This document shows, piece by piece, positions 16,683 through 27,365 of a stretch of 64,000 bases of DNA. The notes below the pieces were generated by a model. The model worked only from the letters and a program-made list of their open reading frames with translations, was not told the DNA's origin and did not search any database. Source of the stretch: Microbispora corallina (GTDB taxonomy: Bacteria; Actinomycetota; Actinomycetes; Streptosporangiales; Streptosporangiaceae); contig NZ_BOOC01000002.1 in the NCBI RefSeq assembly GCF_016863035.1, positions 310,001 to 374,000 on the forward strand, in the 5' to 3' direction. Within the stretch, counting starts at the first letter, position 1, and each line of letters begins with the position of its first letter. Made by a program: the position numbers and the translations under genes.

Positions 16683-16702
16683 GAATGACGATAGCAGTAT
16701 CG
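16658..16702. promoter_or_regulatory. MocR operator pair overlapping two start codons
   Basis: CGATAGCGCTATCG (16658-16671) is a perfect 14-bp palindrome, and CGATAGCAGTATCG (16689-16702) keeps the outer 5+5 symmetry. GCTATCGTCA (16665-16674) and its exact inverse (16686-16695) make the whole region symmetric about the overlapping ATGs at 16680-16683. The palindrome centres are 31 bp apart, about three helical turns. Each site lies inside a coding region. Confidence 0.6.
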
Positions 16703-18093
16703 TCCGGCTCGCCGCGATCCTCCGGGAGGAGGCCGCGCGGGCCCGTCCGGGCGACCGGCTGCCGTCGAGCCGGGAGATCATGCGCAGGCACGGGGTGGGG
16801 CCGGTCACCGTGTCGCGGGCCATCGCCGAACTGGCCGCCGAAGGGCGGGTGGTGAGCCGCCCTGGCAGCGGCGTGTTCGTCGCGCCCGCGCGGCCGCCGG
16901 CGGGCGAGGCGCCCGACCCGTCCTGGCAGACGGTCGCCCTGGGAGACCGGGTGGTCGACGACTCCGCGGTGGCCGCGCTGCTGGCCCGGCCCGCCGACGG
17001 CGTCGTGCCGCTCACCGGCGGCTACCTCAACCCCGATTTCCGGCCGGCGAGGGCGCTGGCCGCCGCGGCGGCGAGAGCCGTACGACGGCCCGAGGCGTGG
17101 GACATGCCGCCGCTGAACGGCCTGCCGGAGCTGCGCCGGTGGTTCGCCGGCGAGGCGGGCGGCACGGTCACGCAGAGCGACGTGCTCGTGGTCAGCGGAG
17201 GCCAGGCGGCGCTCACGCACGCGTTCCGGGCGCTGGCGGGACCCGGATCGCCGCTGCTGGTGGAGACGCCGACCTACCCGGGCGCGCTGGCGGCCGCGCG
17301 CATCGCCGGCCTGCGGCCGCACGCCGTCCCGGCCGACCGCGACGGCGTCCGGCCCGACCTGCTGGCCGAGGCGTTCGCGCTGACGGGCGCCCGGGTCTTC
17401 TACTGTCAGCCGACGCTGCAGAACCCGACGGGCGCGACGCTCAGCCGGGAGCGCAGGGAGCAGGTGCTGGCAGTCGCGCGGGCGGCGGGAGCGTTCGTCA
17501 TCGAGGACGACTTCGCCCGGTATCTCACCACGGCACCCGCGCCGCCGCCCATGGTCGCGACCGACGCGCACGGAACCGTCGTGCACATCCTGTCGCTGAG
17601 CAAGATCACCTCGGCGAGCCTGCGCGTCGCGGGGCTGATCGCGCGCGGTCCGGCGGCCCATCGCCTGCGGGCCGTCCAGGTGGTGGAGGCGTTCTTCGTG
17701 GCCAGGCCGCTGCAGGAGACGGCGCTCGAGTTCGTCCACTCCCCCGCCTGGCGGCGGCACCTCGGCGCGGTGCGGCAGGAGATCGGGGTCCGGCAGGCCG
17801 CGTTGCTGGCCGGTCTCGCCCGGCACGCCCCCGCCCTGGAGGTCCACCTCGTCCCCTCCGGGGGCATGCACGTGTGGGTGCGGCTCCCTCCGGCGGCGGA
17901 CGAGGCGGCCGTGGCGGAGGCGGCCCAGCTCAAGGGTGTGCTGGTCAGCCCGGGACGGATGTACTACCCGTCCGAGCCGCCGGGACCGCGGCTGCGGCTG
18001 ACGCACATGGCCCCGGCGGGGGTGGCGGAACTCGACGAGGGCGTGCGCCGCCTGGGCGCCGCCCTCGCGGGCGTCTCGGGGACGCCGGTGTGA
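16681..18093 (+). CDS. MocR/PdxR-type GntR-aminotransferase regulator
   Basis: A 470-residue fusion. The GntR winged helix is at 5-70 (LPSSREIMRRHGVGPVTVSR, RPGSGVFVAP), a linker follows, then a fold-type I aminotransferase domain from about 100 to the end. The PLP lysine is Lys308 in LSLSKITSASLRVAG, and YCQPTLQNPTG binds the cofactor. The family senses PLP with amino acids. I start it at ATG 16681, where the HTH begins; the open frame extends upstream to 16198 but that part reads as the antisense of the transporter. Confidence 0.9.
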   Translation: MNDDSSIVRLAAILREEAARARPGDRLPSSREIMRRHGVGPVTVSRAIAELAAEGRVVSRPGSGVFVAPARPPAGEAPDPSWQTVALGDRVVDDSAVAALLARPADGVVPLTGGYLNPDFRPARALAAAAARAVRRPEAWDMPPLNGLPELRRWFAGEAGGTVTQSDVLVVSGGQAALTHAFRALAGPGSPLLVETPTYPGALAAARIAGLRPHAVPADRDGVRPDLLAEAFALTGARVFYCQPTLQNPTGATLSRERREQVLAVARAAGAFVIEDDFARYLTTAPAPPPMVATDAHGTVVHILSLSKITSASLRVAGLIARGPAAHRLRAVQVVEAFFVARPLQETALEFVHSPAWRRHLGAVRQEIGVRQAALLAGLARHAPALEVHLVPSGGMHVWVRLPPAADEAAVAEAAQLKGVLVSPGRMYYPSEPPGPRLRLTHMAPAGVAELDEGVRRLGAALAGVSGTPV

Positions 18094-18099
18094 GCCCGC

Positions 18100-18198
18100 T
18101 CAGCGGGTGCGGGGACGCTGAGCGTCGGCCGCCGCCCGGCGGCGCTCCCGGCGCTCCTTCTCGCGCATGGCCAGGTAGGCCAGGTAACTGACGCGCAT
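18100..18198 (-). CDS. Small ORF, 32 residues, with strong ribosome site
   Basis: ATG 18198 is preceded by GAGGAGG five bases upstream. The peptide has a hydrophobic/aromatic start (MRVSYLAYLAMREKER) and a very basic rest (RERRRAAADAQRPRTR). It looks like an amphipathic helix. It ends six bases from the stop of the convergent MocR gene. I do not recognise it; coding is supported by the Shine-Dalgarno sequence and composition only. Confidence 0.5.
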   Translation of the reverse strand: MRVSYLAYLAMREKERRERRRAAADAQRPRTR

Positions 18199-18300
18199 CG
18201 GATCCTCCTCGGAATGATTGACACCATCATAACGCTTACGCCGGTGTTGGCATTCCGCAACCTCCTACTGTCGTAAAGTGGTCACGAGGGGTGATCGACA

Positions 18301-18846
18301 ATGACGGGCCCGGCGGAGCTGCTCCGCGATTTCGTGAACACCTACGATGTCGAGCAAGACGCCGACGAGCTGGCCTCACCGGCCGAGCTGTCCGTGTGGC
18401 TGCGCGAACGAGGCCTGGTCGGCGAGGACGACCGCGCCGTCGACGAGGACCTCGCCCTCGCCGCCCACCTGCGTGAGGGGCTGCGGCACGCACTGCTGCG
18501 CAACCACGACGGCGGGCCGTACGCCGTCCCCCCCGATCTGGACGCCGCGCTCGCGGCGCTCCCGGTGCGGGTGACGCTCGACGGAGGGACCCCGGCGCTC
18601 ACTCCCCTGACGGACGGGGTCGGCGGGGGGCTCGCGAGGATCGCCGCCATGATCGCCGCGACGCACGCCGACGGCACCTGGCCCCGGCTCAAGGTCTGCG
18701 CCGAGAGCACGTGCCAGTGGGCCTTCATCGACTCCTCCAAGAACCGGTCACGCTCCTGGTGTTCCATGCGCGTGTGCGGAAACCGCACCAAAACAAGGGC
18801 ATATCGGGCACGACGCCACGCAGAAGGTACGCCGAGCCCTTCCTGA
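18301..18846 (+). CDS. CGNR zinc-finger / ABATE-domain protein
   Basis: A 181-residue protein. Residues 5-125 form the ABATE-type N-terminal domain (LLRDFVNTYDVEQDADEL). The C-terminal CGNR finger reads CAESTCQWAFID followed by WCSMRVCGNRTKTRAYR, with the four zinc Cys present. It is probably a stress-linked transcriptional regulator, as is supposed for this family. Its start codon, ATG 18301, follows a GAGGGG-like site. Confidence 0.9.
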   Translation: MTGPAELLRDFVNTYDVEQDADELASPAELSVWLRERGLVGEDDRAVDEDLALAAHLREGLRHALLRNHDGGPYAVPPDLDAALAALPVRVTLDGGTPALTPLTDGVGGGLARIAAMIAATHADGTWPRLKVCAESTCQWAFIDSSKNRSRSWCSMRVCGNRTKTRAYRARRHAEGTPSPS

Positions 18847-18884
18847 CCAGTACGGTGTTACAGGCAAAGAAAGGAGCCGGCCGG

Positions 18885-19487
18885 ATGGGTGTTAGAGCTG
18901 CCCGCCTCGAGGACGTCGACGCGGTGACGAGCACCCAGATTCGAGCGTGGAAGGCGGCCTACCGAGACTTCCTGCCTCCGGGTCCCCTGGAGCAGATGAC
19001 CGGCCCGGCGGCTGAGAAGATGTGGCGCCGCCAGTGGGAGGAGGCGATCCTCTCCCCGCCCACCCCGCGTCACCGCGTGCTGGTCGCGGTCGAGCGGGTG
19101 GTCCCCGACACCGACGCCTTCACCGCGCTCGGGCCTGGCGGAATTCTGGCCACGGCCGCGCAGCGGGCGTCCGACCGGGTCGTCGGGCTCGCCTCTCACG
19201 GCCCCGCCGAGGACCCCGACCTGCGTCCCTCCACCACGGCCGAACTGCTCACGCTGCTGGTCGACCCCAACCACATCCGTCGGGGCCACGCCAGCCGCCT
19301 GCTCAACGCGACCGTCGACCACCTGCGCGAGGACGGCTACAGCACGGTGGTCACGTGGGTGTTCGCCGACAACCACCCGATGCTGGGCTTCCTGGAGTCC
19401 GCGGGCTGGGGCGAGGACGAGGCCGAGCGCGTCCTCGACATGGGCCGCCCCATCCGGATGATCCGCCTGAGCACCGACATCAGCTGA
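18885..19487 (+). CDS. GNAT-family N-acetyltransferase
   Basis: A 200-residue protein from ATG 18885, with AAAGGAG upstream. The N-terminus VRAARLEDVDAVTSTQIRAW is typical. The acetyl-CoA loop is in LLVDPNHIRRGHASRLLNAT and the C-terminal motif B is VTWVFADNHPMLGFLESAGW. The substrate is unknown. It lies 38 bp after the CGNR gene and could be cotranscribed. Confidence 0.87.
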   Translation: MGVRAARLEDVDAVTSTQIRAWKAAYRDFLPPGPLEQMTGPAAEKMWRRQWEEAILSPPTPRHRVLVAVERVVPDTDAFTALGPGGILATAAQRASDRVVGLASHGPAEDPDLRPSTTAELLTLLVDPNHIRRGHASRLLNATVDHLREDGYSTVVTWVFADNHPMLGFLESAGWGEDEAERVLDMGRPIRMIRLSTDIS

Positions 19488-19645
19488 CCCTTCTGTGATC
19501 GCCGGGGCCCGCCGTCGGGGACCGGCGACCTGCCGATATCGTGTCGGTGCGTCCCGTACGTCCGTGGATGCGCGTCTGTCGCGCCCCCCGGCGGAGTGCG
19601 CGGACGGAAGCCGCAGGCAGGAAGTCGGCAGGAAAAGGAAGTCAC

Positions 19646-20515
19646 GTGGCCACCCCAGCTGAATGGTTCGCCGGCGCGCGCCCGCGTACGCTGCCCGCCG
19701 CCGTCGTCCCGGTCGCCGTCGGCACCGGCGCGGCCGTCTACGAAGGCGGCGCGATCTGGTGGCGGGCCCTGCTCGCCCTGTTCGTGGCCCTCGCCCTGCA
19801 GGTGGGGGTCAACTACGCCAACGACTACAGCGACGGCGTGAAGGGCACCGACCGGGACCGCGTCGGCCCGATGCGTCTCGTCGGGTCGGGGGTCGCCGCC
19901 CCCAGGGACGTGCTGGCCGCGGCGCTCGGCTGCTTCCTGGCCGCCGCCGTCGCCGGGCTCGTGCTCGTGGTGGCGACCGGGGCCTGGTGGCTCCTGCTCG
20001 TCGGCCTCGCCGCGATCCTCGCCGCGTGGTTCTACACCGGGGGCTCCCGCCCGTACGGCTACCGCGCGCTGGGCGAGGTCTCGGTCTTCGTGTTCTTCGG
20101 CCTCGTGGCGGTCGTCGGCACCACCTATGTCCAGGTGGAGCGCCTGAGCTGGGTGGCGGTGGCCGCCGCCGTCCCCGTGGGGCTGCTGGCCTGCGCGCTC
20201 CTGGTGGTCAACAACCTCCGCGACATCGCCACCGACGGGACGTCCGGCAAGCGCACGCTGGCCGTTGTGCTGGGCGACACCCGCACCCGGCTGCTGTACT
20301 CGGCGGCGCTGATCCTGCCGTTCGCCGTCGCGATCGCCCTCGTGCCCTGGCGCCCGTTCGCCGCGCTGACCCTGCTGGCCCTGCCGCTCGCGCTCCCGCC
20401 GGTCAGGGCGGTCCGCTCCGGCGCCGTCGGCCCCGCCCTCATCGCCACCCTGCAGCAGACCGGCCGCCTCCAGCTCGTCTTCGGCGCCCTCTTCGCGCTC
20501 GGCCTCGCGCTCTGA
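19646..20515 (+). CDS. menA: 1,4-dihydroxy-2-naphthoate polyprenyltransferase
   Basis: A 289-residue UbiA-family membrane enzyme that attaches the prenyl chain in menaquinone synthesis. The first Asp-rich motif, NYANDYSDGVKGTD, is at about 56-69 and binds the diphosphate through Mg; VVNNLRDIATDGTSGKRTLA is the second. About eight or nine membrane segments are seen. The start is GTG 19646, after GGAA, giving VATPAEWFAGARPRTLPAA. Other men genes are not in the window. Confidence 0.93.
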   Translation: MATPAEWFAGARPRTLPAAVVPVAVGTGAAVYEGGAIWWRALLALFVALALQVGVNYANDYSDGVKGTDRDRVGPMRLVGSGVAAPRDVLAAALGCFLAAAVAGLVLVVATGAWWLLLVGLAAILAAWFYTGGSRPYGYRALGEVSVFVFFGLVAVVGTTYVQVERLSWVAVAAAVPVGLLACALLVVNNLRDIATDGTSGKRTLAVVLGDTRTRLLYSAALILPFAVAIALVPWRPFAALTLLALPLALPPVRAVRSGAVGPALIATLQQTGRLQLVFGALFALGLAL

Positions 20516-20587
20516 CCGGTCCCGAGGGAGCGGCCGCCGGCCTGGCGGACGGCGGCCGTCACCTCGCGATCCTGCCTCAGACGCCCG

Positions 20588-21157
20588 TCACGCCCGTGCC
20601 GCGCCTCCGGCCGTCTCCTTGATCAGGGCCAGCACCTCGTCGAACCGCGCGTCGATACGCGCGTCCATCAGGTCCAGGCGCCGGTCGACACGGTCGAACC
20701 GCTCGTCCACCGCCCCGAACCGCTCGTCCACCGCGACGAATCGCTCGTCCATCGCGGCGAGCCTCTCGTCAACGGCGATGAGCCGCTCGTCCACGGCGGC
20801 GAGCCTCTCCTCCACCGCGACGAACCGCTCGTCGACCGCGTCGAAGCGTCCGTCCATCCCGACGAACCGCTCGTCCACGGCATCGAAGCGCCCGTCCATC
20901 GTGATGAACCGGTCCTCCACGGCGTCGAAGCGCTCGCCCATGTCCGTGAACCGCGCCTTCACCTCGCCGCGGAACTCGGACAGGTCGTCGTGCAGAGCCT
21001 GGATCATGCGCGTGTTGGCGCCCTGGGCGTGCTGCACCTCCAGCCGCGCGCGCTCGACCTTGTTGTCGACGCTGCCGATAAGGATCTTGATGGACTGCAC
21101 GTCGATCTCGAGGCCCGTGATGCGGTCCTCGAAGCTCTCGCCCACCATGCTGATCAT
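20588..21157 (-). CDS. Heptad-repeat coiled-coil protein
   Basis: A 189-residue protein from ATG 21157, with a GGAGAAAGG-like site. After residues 1-60 (FEDRITGLEIDVQSIKIL) the chain is made of near-exact heptads, such as RFDAV, VDERFVA, VEERLAA, VDERLIA and MDERFVA, about 13 times over, encoded by a 21-bp period between about 20668 and 20950. It ends in DEVLALIKETAGGAARA. Uniform Asp/Glu/Arg flanking positions predict a long, charged coiled coil. No membrane anchor or enzyme domain is seen. Its role is unknown. Confidence 0.75.
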   Translation of the reverse strand: MISMVGESFEDRITGLEIDVQSIKILIGSVDNKVERARLEVQHAQGANTRMIQALHDDLSEFRGEVKARFTDMGERFDAVEDRFITMDGRFDAVDERFVGMDGRFDAVDERFVAVEERLAAVDERLIAVDERLAAMDERFVAVDERFGAVDERFDRVDRRLDLMDARIDARFDEVLALIKETAGGAARA

Positions 21158-21308
21158 GCCTTTCTCCTCGGGGGGTCGTCCGGACGGCCGCCGACCGGCG
21201 GCCCCGCCATACTTTGGCGGAAGCGGGCGAGGCTCGCGCGGCGCTTCGGACGCGTCCTCCACAGGCGGGCGCGCGGCGGTGGAGACACGCACACCCCGGG
21301 GACGAGGC

Positions 21309-22055
<747 letters not shown>

Positions 22056-22181
22056 CTATAGCCACCCGCCGTTCCCGCGCCGACGCCACCTGCGGGTACA
22101 GTGCCCGGGCCGCGTGTGGGGACGGCCGCGTGTGTGACGCGGATCACGGGAACCCGGCGGCGGGGACGGACAGGTCGAGAC

Positions 22182-22736
22182 GTGGAACGAACGATGCGCG
22201 CCCGGCTCAGAGCCGGCGACACGGCCGCCTTCGGCGAGCTGTTCGACGAGCACGCACAGGCGATCTTCCGCCATGCCGCGCGGGCGACCGGGGACCGGTC
22301 GACGGCCGAGGACGTGGTGTCGCTGACCTTCCTGGAGGCCTGGCGGCTGCGCGGACGGCTGGACCCGGAGGGTGACGCCGTCGCCCCGTGGCTTTTCGGC
22401 ATCGCCACCAACGTGCTCCGCAACACGGCGCGGGCGGCTCGGCGGCACCGGGCGGCGCTGTCCCGCCTGCCCGTCCGGGACGAGGTGCCCGACTTCGCCG
22501 ACGCGCTGGCCGGCCGCGCCGAGGACGCCGAGCGGCTGGCCGCGGCGCGGGCGGCGCTGTCCCGGCTGAGCGCCGCCGACAGGGAGATCATCATGCTGTG
22601 CGTCTGGGCCGGACTGGACTACGCGGCCACCGCCGAGGCCCTGGGCATCCCCGTGGGCACCGTGCGCTCCCGGTTGTCCCGGGCGCGGGCCCGGCTGCGG
22701 GAGCAGGCCGTCACGACGCGAAGGGAGAACCGGTGA
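22182..22736 (+). CDS. ECF-type RNA polymerase sigma factor
   Basis: A 184-residue protein from GTG 22182 (ATG 22194 is possible). Region 2 is at about 15-75 (FGELFDEHAQAIFRHAARAT, DVVSLTFLEAWRLRGRL) and region 4 at 125-175 (LSAADREIIMLCVWAGLDYA, GIPVGTVRSRLSRARARL). The next gene overlaps its stop by three bases and is likely its partner, suggesting a membrane-linked response system. Confidence 0.92.
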   Translation: MERTMRARLRAGDTAAFGELFDEHAQAIFRHAARATGDRSTAEDVVSLTFLEAWRLRGRLDPEGDAVAPWLFGIATNVLRNTARAARRHRAALSRLPVRDEVPDFADALAGRAEDAERLAAARAALSRLSAADREIIMLCVWAGLDYAATAEALGIPVGTVRSRLSRARARLREQAVTTRRENR

Positions 22737-23677
22737 ACGCCGAGATCGAGGACCTCGCCCGCATGCTCCCCGACCCGGGGGGCCCCGAGCTGCCGCCGAT
22801 GCGGCACCGGCAGATGCGGGACCACTTCGTCCGGGAGATCGGCCGGCGCCGCCGCCGGCGCCCCCGTCTACTGCTCGCTCCGGCGGCCGCCGCCGTGCTC
22901 GCGCTGGTCCTGGCGTTCGCGGTGCTGCGCCCGCACGACGTTCCGGCCCGGGAGGTCTCCTCCACCACGGCGCCGGTGATCCGCGTGCCGGACGCCACGG
23001 CGCAGGGCGTCGCCGAGACGCTCGGCCGGATCGCCGACGCGGCCGCCCGCCGGCCCGTCACGGTTCTGCCACCGGGCGGGTTCGCGTACACCAGGAGCGT
23101 GGTGTCGAGCTCCCGCCCCGATCGCGAGCGGACGTTCGGCGGGCCCCTGGAGCCGATCGCCCTGCACGAGCGGCAGGCCTGGATTCCCGGGGACGCGTCC
23201 GGGAAGGGCCTCATCCGCGAGAACGGCGGGGAGACCACGCTGTCCCCTGCCCGGGACACGCCGACGTACGACCAGCTCGCGGCCCTGCCCGCGGACCCCG
23301 AGGCCACGCTGGAATGGTTGTACGCCCGCCAGGGCGACCGGAGCCCGGCCCGGGCGTTCGACCAGGTTCAGGGGCTGCTGGACGAGACGGTCGTGCCGCC
23401 GGCCGCCCGCGCCGCGCTCTACCGGGCCACGGCCCTCATCCCGGGGGTGCGCGTGGTGCGCCGGTCGCAGGACGCGCTCGGCCGCGACGGCGTCGGCGTG
23501 GCGTTCGACGCGAACGGCGAGCGCACCGAGTGGGTCTTCGACCGGAGTTCCCTCGTCTACCTCGGCAGCCGCGACTACCTGGTCCGCGACTCCGGCCGCG
23601 GCGAGGCGGGAACCGTGCTCAGCGCCAGCGCCGTCCTCGCCCAGGGCGTGACGGACGCGGCCGGCCGGCTCCCCTGA
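22733..23677 (+). CDS. CU044_5270-type membrane-anchored sigma-associated protein
   Basis: A 314-residue protein from GTG 22733, whose start overlaps the sigma-factor stop. Residues 1-40 are cytosolic and basic at the end (GRRRRRRP), one membrane helix follows (LLLAPAAAAVLALVLAFAVL, about 43-62), and the rest would be outside. This matches proteins that follow ECF sigma genes in actinomycetes. It may act as an anti-sigma or sensor; no zinc anti-sigma motif is seen in the N-terminus. Confidence 0.8.
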   Translation: MNAEIEDLARMLPDPGGPELPPMRHRQMRDHFVREIGRRRRRRPRLLLAPAAAAVLALVLAFAVLRPHDVPAREVSSTTAPVIRVPDATAQGVAETLGRIADAAARRPVTVLPPGGFAYTRSVVSSSRPDRERTFGGPLEPIALHERQAWIPGDASGKGLIRENGGETTLSPARDTPTYDQLAALPADPEATLEWLYARQGDRSPARAFDQVQGLLDETVVPPAARAALYRATALIPGVRVVRRSQDALGRDGVGVAFDANGERTEWVFDRSSLVYLGSRDYLVRDSGRGEAGTVLSASAVLAQGVTDAAGRLP

Positions 23678-23733
23678 GACGACGAAGCCGCGCGGCGCCC
23701 GTATGGGCGGCCGCGCGGCCCGGTGCGACCAGG

Positions 23734-25044
23734 TCAGGCGACGGCGAAGCCGAAGTCCTTGTCCGGGTACGGCCCGATCACGGCGAGCGTCATCGGGCGG
23801 TTGAGGATGTCCGCCGCCACCTCGGCGATGTCGTCGGGGGTGACGGCCTCGATCCGGGTGAGCACCTCGTCGACCGGCATGAGCTGCTCGTACACGAGCT
23901 CGCTCTTGCCGATCCTGGACATCCGGGAGCCGGTGTCCTCCAGGCCGAGCACGAGCCCGCCCCGCATCTGGCCCTTGCCGCGGGCGATCTCCTCGGAGGT
24001 GATGCCCTCGGCCACGACCCTGGCCACCTCGTCGCGGCAGATCTTCAGCACGTCGTCGATCTTCGACGGCAGGCAGCCGACGTAGATGCCGAACTGGCCG
24101 GTGTCGGCGTACTGCGAGGTGTAGCTGTACGCGCTGTAGGCGAGGCCGCGCTTCTCCCGGATCTCCTGGAACAGCCGGGACGACATGCCGCCGCCGAGCG
24201 CCGCGTTCAGCACGCCGAGCGCGAAGCGGCGGTCGTCGGTGCGGGAGACGCCGGTCGTCCCGAGGACCAGGTTGGCCTGCTCGGTGGGCCGGTCGACCAC
24301 CCGGACGCCGGAGCGCCGCTCCACCCCCGGGCCGCCGATGCGCGGGTCGGCGGGCGCCGCCGTCCCGCCGAGGGCGCCGGCGCGCTCGTAGGCGTCGGCC
24401 ACCAGGCGGACCACGATGTCGTGGTCCACGTTGCCGGCCACCGACACCACGGTCCGCGGCGGCACGTAGAAGCGCTGGTAGTACTCGTGGATGCGGTCGC
24501 GGGTGAGCGCGTTGATCGAGTCGTCGTTGCCGAGGATCGGCCGCCCGATCGGCGTGTCGCCGTACAGCTCGGCGGAGAACTGCTCGTGCACGACGTCCGA
24601 GGGGTCGTCGTCGTGCATGGCGATCTCCTCGAGGATCACGCCCCGCTCGGACTCGACGTCCTCAGCGGCGACCAGGGAGGAGGTCACGACGTCGGACAGG
24701 ACGTCGATCGCCAGCGGGAGATCCTCGTCGAGCACCCGCGCGTAGTAGCAGGTGTACTCCTTCGCGGTGAACGCGTTGATCTCCCCGCCGATGCCCTCGA
24801 TCGACGCCGAGATCTCCATGGCGTCCCTGGTCGGCGTGCCCTTGAACAGCAGGTGCTCGAGGAAGTGGGTGGCGCCCATGTGCTCGGGCGCCTCGTCCCG
24901 GGAGCCGATGCCGACCCACATGCCGACCGCCACGCTGCGGACGGTCGGCATCGTCTCGGTGACGACCCGGAGGCCACCGGGGAGGACGGTGCGGCGGATG
25001 GCCCCGGCGCCGTCCTTCCCCGGAAACAGAACCGTGGTCGTCAC
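23734..25044 (-). CDS. M16 (pitrilysin-type) metallopeptidase
   Basis: A 436-residue protein. The inverted zinc motif HFLEH (His60, Glu63, His64) lies in [20 protein letters not shown], and both M16 halves are present. Its start overlaps the pnp stop by four bases, so translation is coupled. This peptidase next to pnp is conserved in actinomycetes; the substrate is not known. Confidence 0.93.
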   Translation of the reverse strand: MTTTVLFPGKDGAGAIRRTVLPGGLRVVTETMPTVRSVAVGMWVGIGSRDEAPEHMGATHFLEHLLFKGTPTRDAMEISASIEGIGGEINAFTAKEYTCYYARVLDEDLPLAIDVLSDVVTSSLVAAEDVESERGVILEEIAMHDDDPSDVVHEQFSAELYGDTPIGRPILGNDDSINALTRDRIHEYYQRFYVPPRTVVSVAGNVDHDIVVRLVADAYERAGALGGTAAPADPRIGGPGVERRSGVRVVDRPTEQANLVLGTTGVSRTDDRRFALGVLNAALGGGMSSRLFQEIREKRGLAYSAYSYTSQYADTGQFGIYVGCLPSKIDDVLKICRDEVARVVAEGITSEEIARGKGQMRGGLVLGLEDTGSRMSRIGKSELVYEQLMPVDEVLTRIEAVTPDDIAEVAADILNRPMTLAVIGPYPDKDFGFAVA

Positions 25045-27365
25045 GAGTTGCGCTCGTCCCGGCCGCCGCGGGTGCGGCTGCGACGCGGGCGCGATGCGCG
25101 CTCCTCCTGCGAGCCGTCCTGCGACGCCGGGGCGGGAACCTCGGCGGGCGCGGCCGCCCCGCCGGCCTCGCCGGAGGCGGCCTTCTCCGCGGCCTCCTTC
25201 TCCACGACCTCGACCGGGACGAGGGACAGCTTGCCGCGCGAGTCGATCTCGGCGATCTCCACCTGGATCTTCTCGCCGACGTTCATGACGTCCTCGACGT
25301 TCTCGATCCGGCGGCCGCCGTGCAGCTTGCGGATCTGCGAGACGTGCAGCAGGCCGTCCTTGCCGGGCAGCAGCGACACGAACGCGCCGAAGGCGGCGAT
25401 CTTGACGACCGTGCCCAGGTAGCGCTCGCCGACCTCCGGCATGTGCGGGTTCGCGATGCCGTTGATCAGCGACCGGGCCGCCTCGGCCGACGGGCCGTCG
25501 GTGGCGCCGATGTAGATCGTGCCGTCGTCCTCGATCGTGATCTCGGCGCCCGTGTCGTCCTGGATCTGGTTGATCATCTTGCCCTTGGGGCCGATGACCT
25601 CGCCGATCTTGTCGACCGGGACCTTGATCGTGATGATGCGCGGCGCGGTCGGGTTCATCTCCGCCGGGGAGTCGATGGCCTCCTGCATCACGTCGAGGAT
25701 CGCCAGCCGGGCGCCCCTCGCCTGCTTCAGCGCCGCCGCGAGCACGTGGGCCGGGATGCCGTCCAGCTTGGTGTCCAGCTGCAGGGCGGTGATCACGTCC
25801 TTGGTGCCGGCGACCTTGAAGTCCATGTCGCCCATCGCGTCCTCGGCGCCGAGGATGTCGGTCAGCGTGACGTACTGGTCGCCCTCGCCGATGAGGCCCA
25901 TCGCGATGCCGGCGACCATCTCCTTGAGCGGCACACCGGCGTCGAGCAGCGCCATCGTCGAGGCGCAGACCGAGCCCATCGAGGTCGAGCCGTTCGAGCC
26001 GAGCGCCTCCGACACCTGCCGGATGGCGTACGGGAACTCCTCGCGGGACGGCAGCACGGGCACGAGCGCCCGCTCGGCCAGCGCGCCGTGGCCGATCTCG
26101 CGCCGCTTCGGCGAGCCCACGCGGCCCGTCTCACCGGTGGAGTACGGCGGGAAGTTGTAGTTGTGCATGTAACGCTTGGTCCGCTCGGGATTGAGCGTGT
26201 CGATCATCTGCTCCATGCGCAGCATGTTCAGCGTGGTGATGCCGAGGATCTGGGTCTCGCCGCGCTCGAACAGGGCCGAGCCGTGCACCCGCGGCACCAC
26301 GTGGACCTCGGCGTTCAGCTGCCGGATGTCCTTCGGGCCGCGGCCGTCGATGCGGACGCCCTCGTTGATGACGCGCTCGCGCATCAGCTTCTTGGTCACG
26401 CTGCGGAACGCGGCGCCGATCTCCTTCTCCCGGCCCTCGAAGTCGGGCAGGAGCTTCTCGGCGGCCAGCGCCTTGACCCGCTCGATCTCCAGCTCGCGCT
26501 CCTGCTTGCCGGCGATCGTCAGCGCCGAGGCCAGCTCGCTCTTGACGGCCGCGGTGACGGCCTCCAGGGCGTCGTCCTGGTAGTCGAGGAAGATCGGGTA
26601 CTCCTGGGTCTCCTTGGCGGCGACCTCGGCCAGCTTCGACTGGGCCTCGCAGAGCACCTTGATGAACGGCTTGGCGGCCTCCAGGCCCTGGGCCACGGCC
26701 TCCTCGGTCGGCGCCGCCGCGCCCTCGGCGACCAGCTTCAGCGTGTGGCGGGTCGACTCGGCCTCGACCATCATGATCGCGACGTCGCCGTCGGCCAGCA
26801 CCCGGCCGGCCACGACCATGTCGAAGGTGGCGGTCTCCAGCTCGGAGTGGGTCGGGAAGGCCACCCACTGGCCGTCGATCAGCGCGACGCGGACGCCGCC
26901 GATCGGGCCGGAGAACGGCAGCCCGGCGAGCTGGGTCGACAGGCTCGCCGCGTTGATGGCGACCACGTCGTAGAGGTGCTCGGGGTGGAGCGCCATGATG
27001 GTGGCGACGACCTGGACCTCGTTGCGCAGGCCCTTCACGAAGGACGGGCGCAGCGGCCGGTCGATGAGGCGGCAGGTGAGGATCGCGTCCTCGGACGGCC
27101 GGCCCTCACGCCGGAAGAACGAGCCGGGGATGCGGCCCGCGGCGTACATCCGCTCCTCGACGTCCACGGTGAGCGGGAAGAAGTCCAGGCTCTCCTTGGG
27201 ATGCTTGGACGCGGTGGTCGCGCTGAGGACCATGGTCTCGTCGTCCAGGTAGGCCACGGCGCTGCCCGCCGCCTGGCGGGCCAGGCGGCCCGTCTCGAAC
27301 CTGATCGTACGCGTGCCGAATGAGCCGTTGTCGATGACGGCTTCTGTGCTGTGGACACCCTCCAC
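25041..27365 (-). CDS. pnp: Polynucleotide phosphorylase / guanosine pentaphosphate synthetase
   Basis: A 774-residue phosphorolytic 3'-5' exonuclease with two RNase PH domains (about 10-150 and 330-560; [50 protein letters not shown]). A KH domain ([18 protein letters not shown]) and an S1 domain ([20 protein letters not shown]) follow, then a basic Ala/Arg-rich tail. The start is GTG 27365, with GGAGG upstream. It lies downstream of rpsO as usual. Confidence 0.97.
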   Translation of the reverse strand: MEGVHSTEAVIDNGSFGTRTIRFETGRLARQAAGSAVAYLDDETMVLSATTASKHPKESLDFFPLTVDVEERMYAAGRIPGSFFRREGRPSEDAILTCRLIDRPLRPSFVKGLRNEVQVVATIMALHPEHLYDVVAINAASLSTQLAGLPFSGPIGGVRVALIDGQWVAFPTHSELETATFDMVVAGRVLADGDVAIMMVEAESTRHTLKLVAEGAAAPTEEAVAQGLEAAKPFIKVLCEAQSKLAEVAAKETQEYPIFLDYQDDALEAVTAAVKSELASALTIAGKQERELEIERVKALAAEKLLPDFEGREKEIGAAFRSVTKKLMRERVINEGVRIDGRGPKDIRQLNAEVHVVPRVHGSALFERGETQILGITTLNMLRMEQMIDTLNPERTKRYMHNYNFPPYSTGETGRVGSPKRREIGHGALAERALVPVLPSREEFPYAIRQVSEALGSNGSTSMGSVCASTMALLDAGVPLKEMVAGIAMGLIGEGDQYVTLTDILGAEDAMGDMDFKVAGTKDVITALQLDTKLDGIPAHVLAAALKQARGARLAILDVMQEAIDSPAEMNPTAPRIITIKVPVDKIGEVIGPKGKMINQIQDDTGAEITIEDDGTIYIGATDGPSAEAARSLINGIANPHMPEVGERYLGTVVKIAAFGAFVSLLPGKDGLLHVSQIRKLHGGRRIENVEDVMNVGEKIQVEIAEIDSRGKLSLVPVEVVEKEAAEKAASGEAGGAAAPAEVPAPASQDGSQEERASRPRRSRTRGGRDERNS

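Noticed and set aside
20668-20950. DNA repeats considered as a CRISPR-like or satellite array
   Set aside because: The 21-bp period equals seven codons and keeps the reading frame of a coiled coil; there are no spacers.
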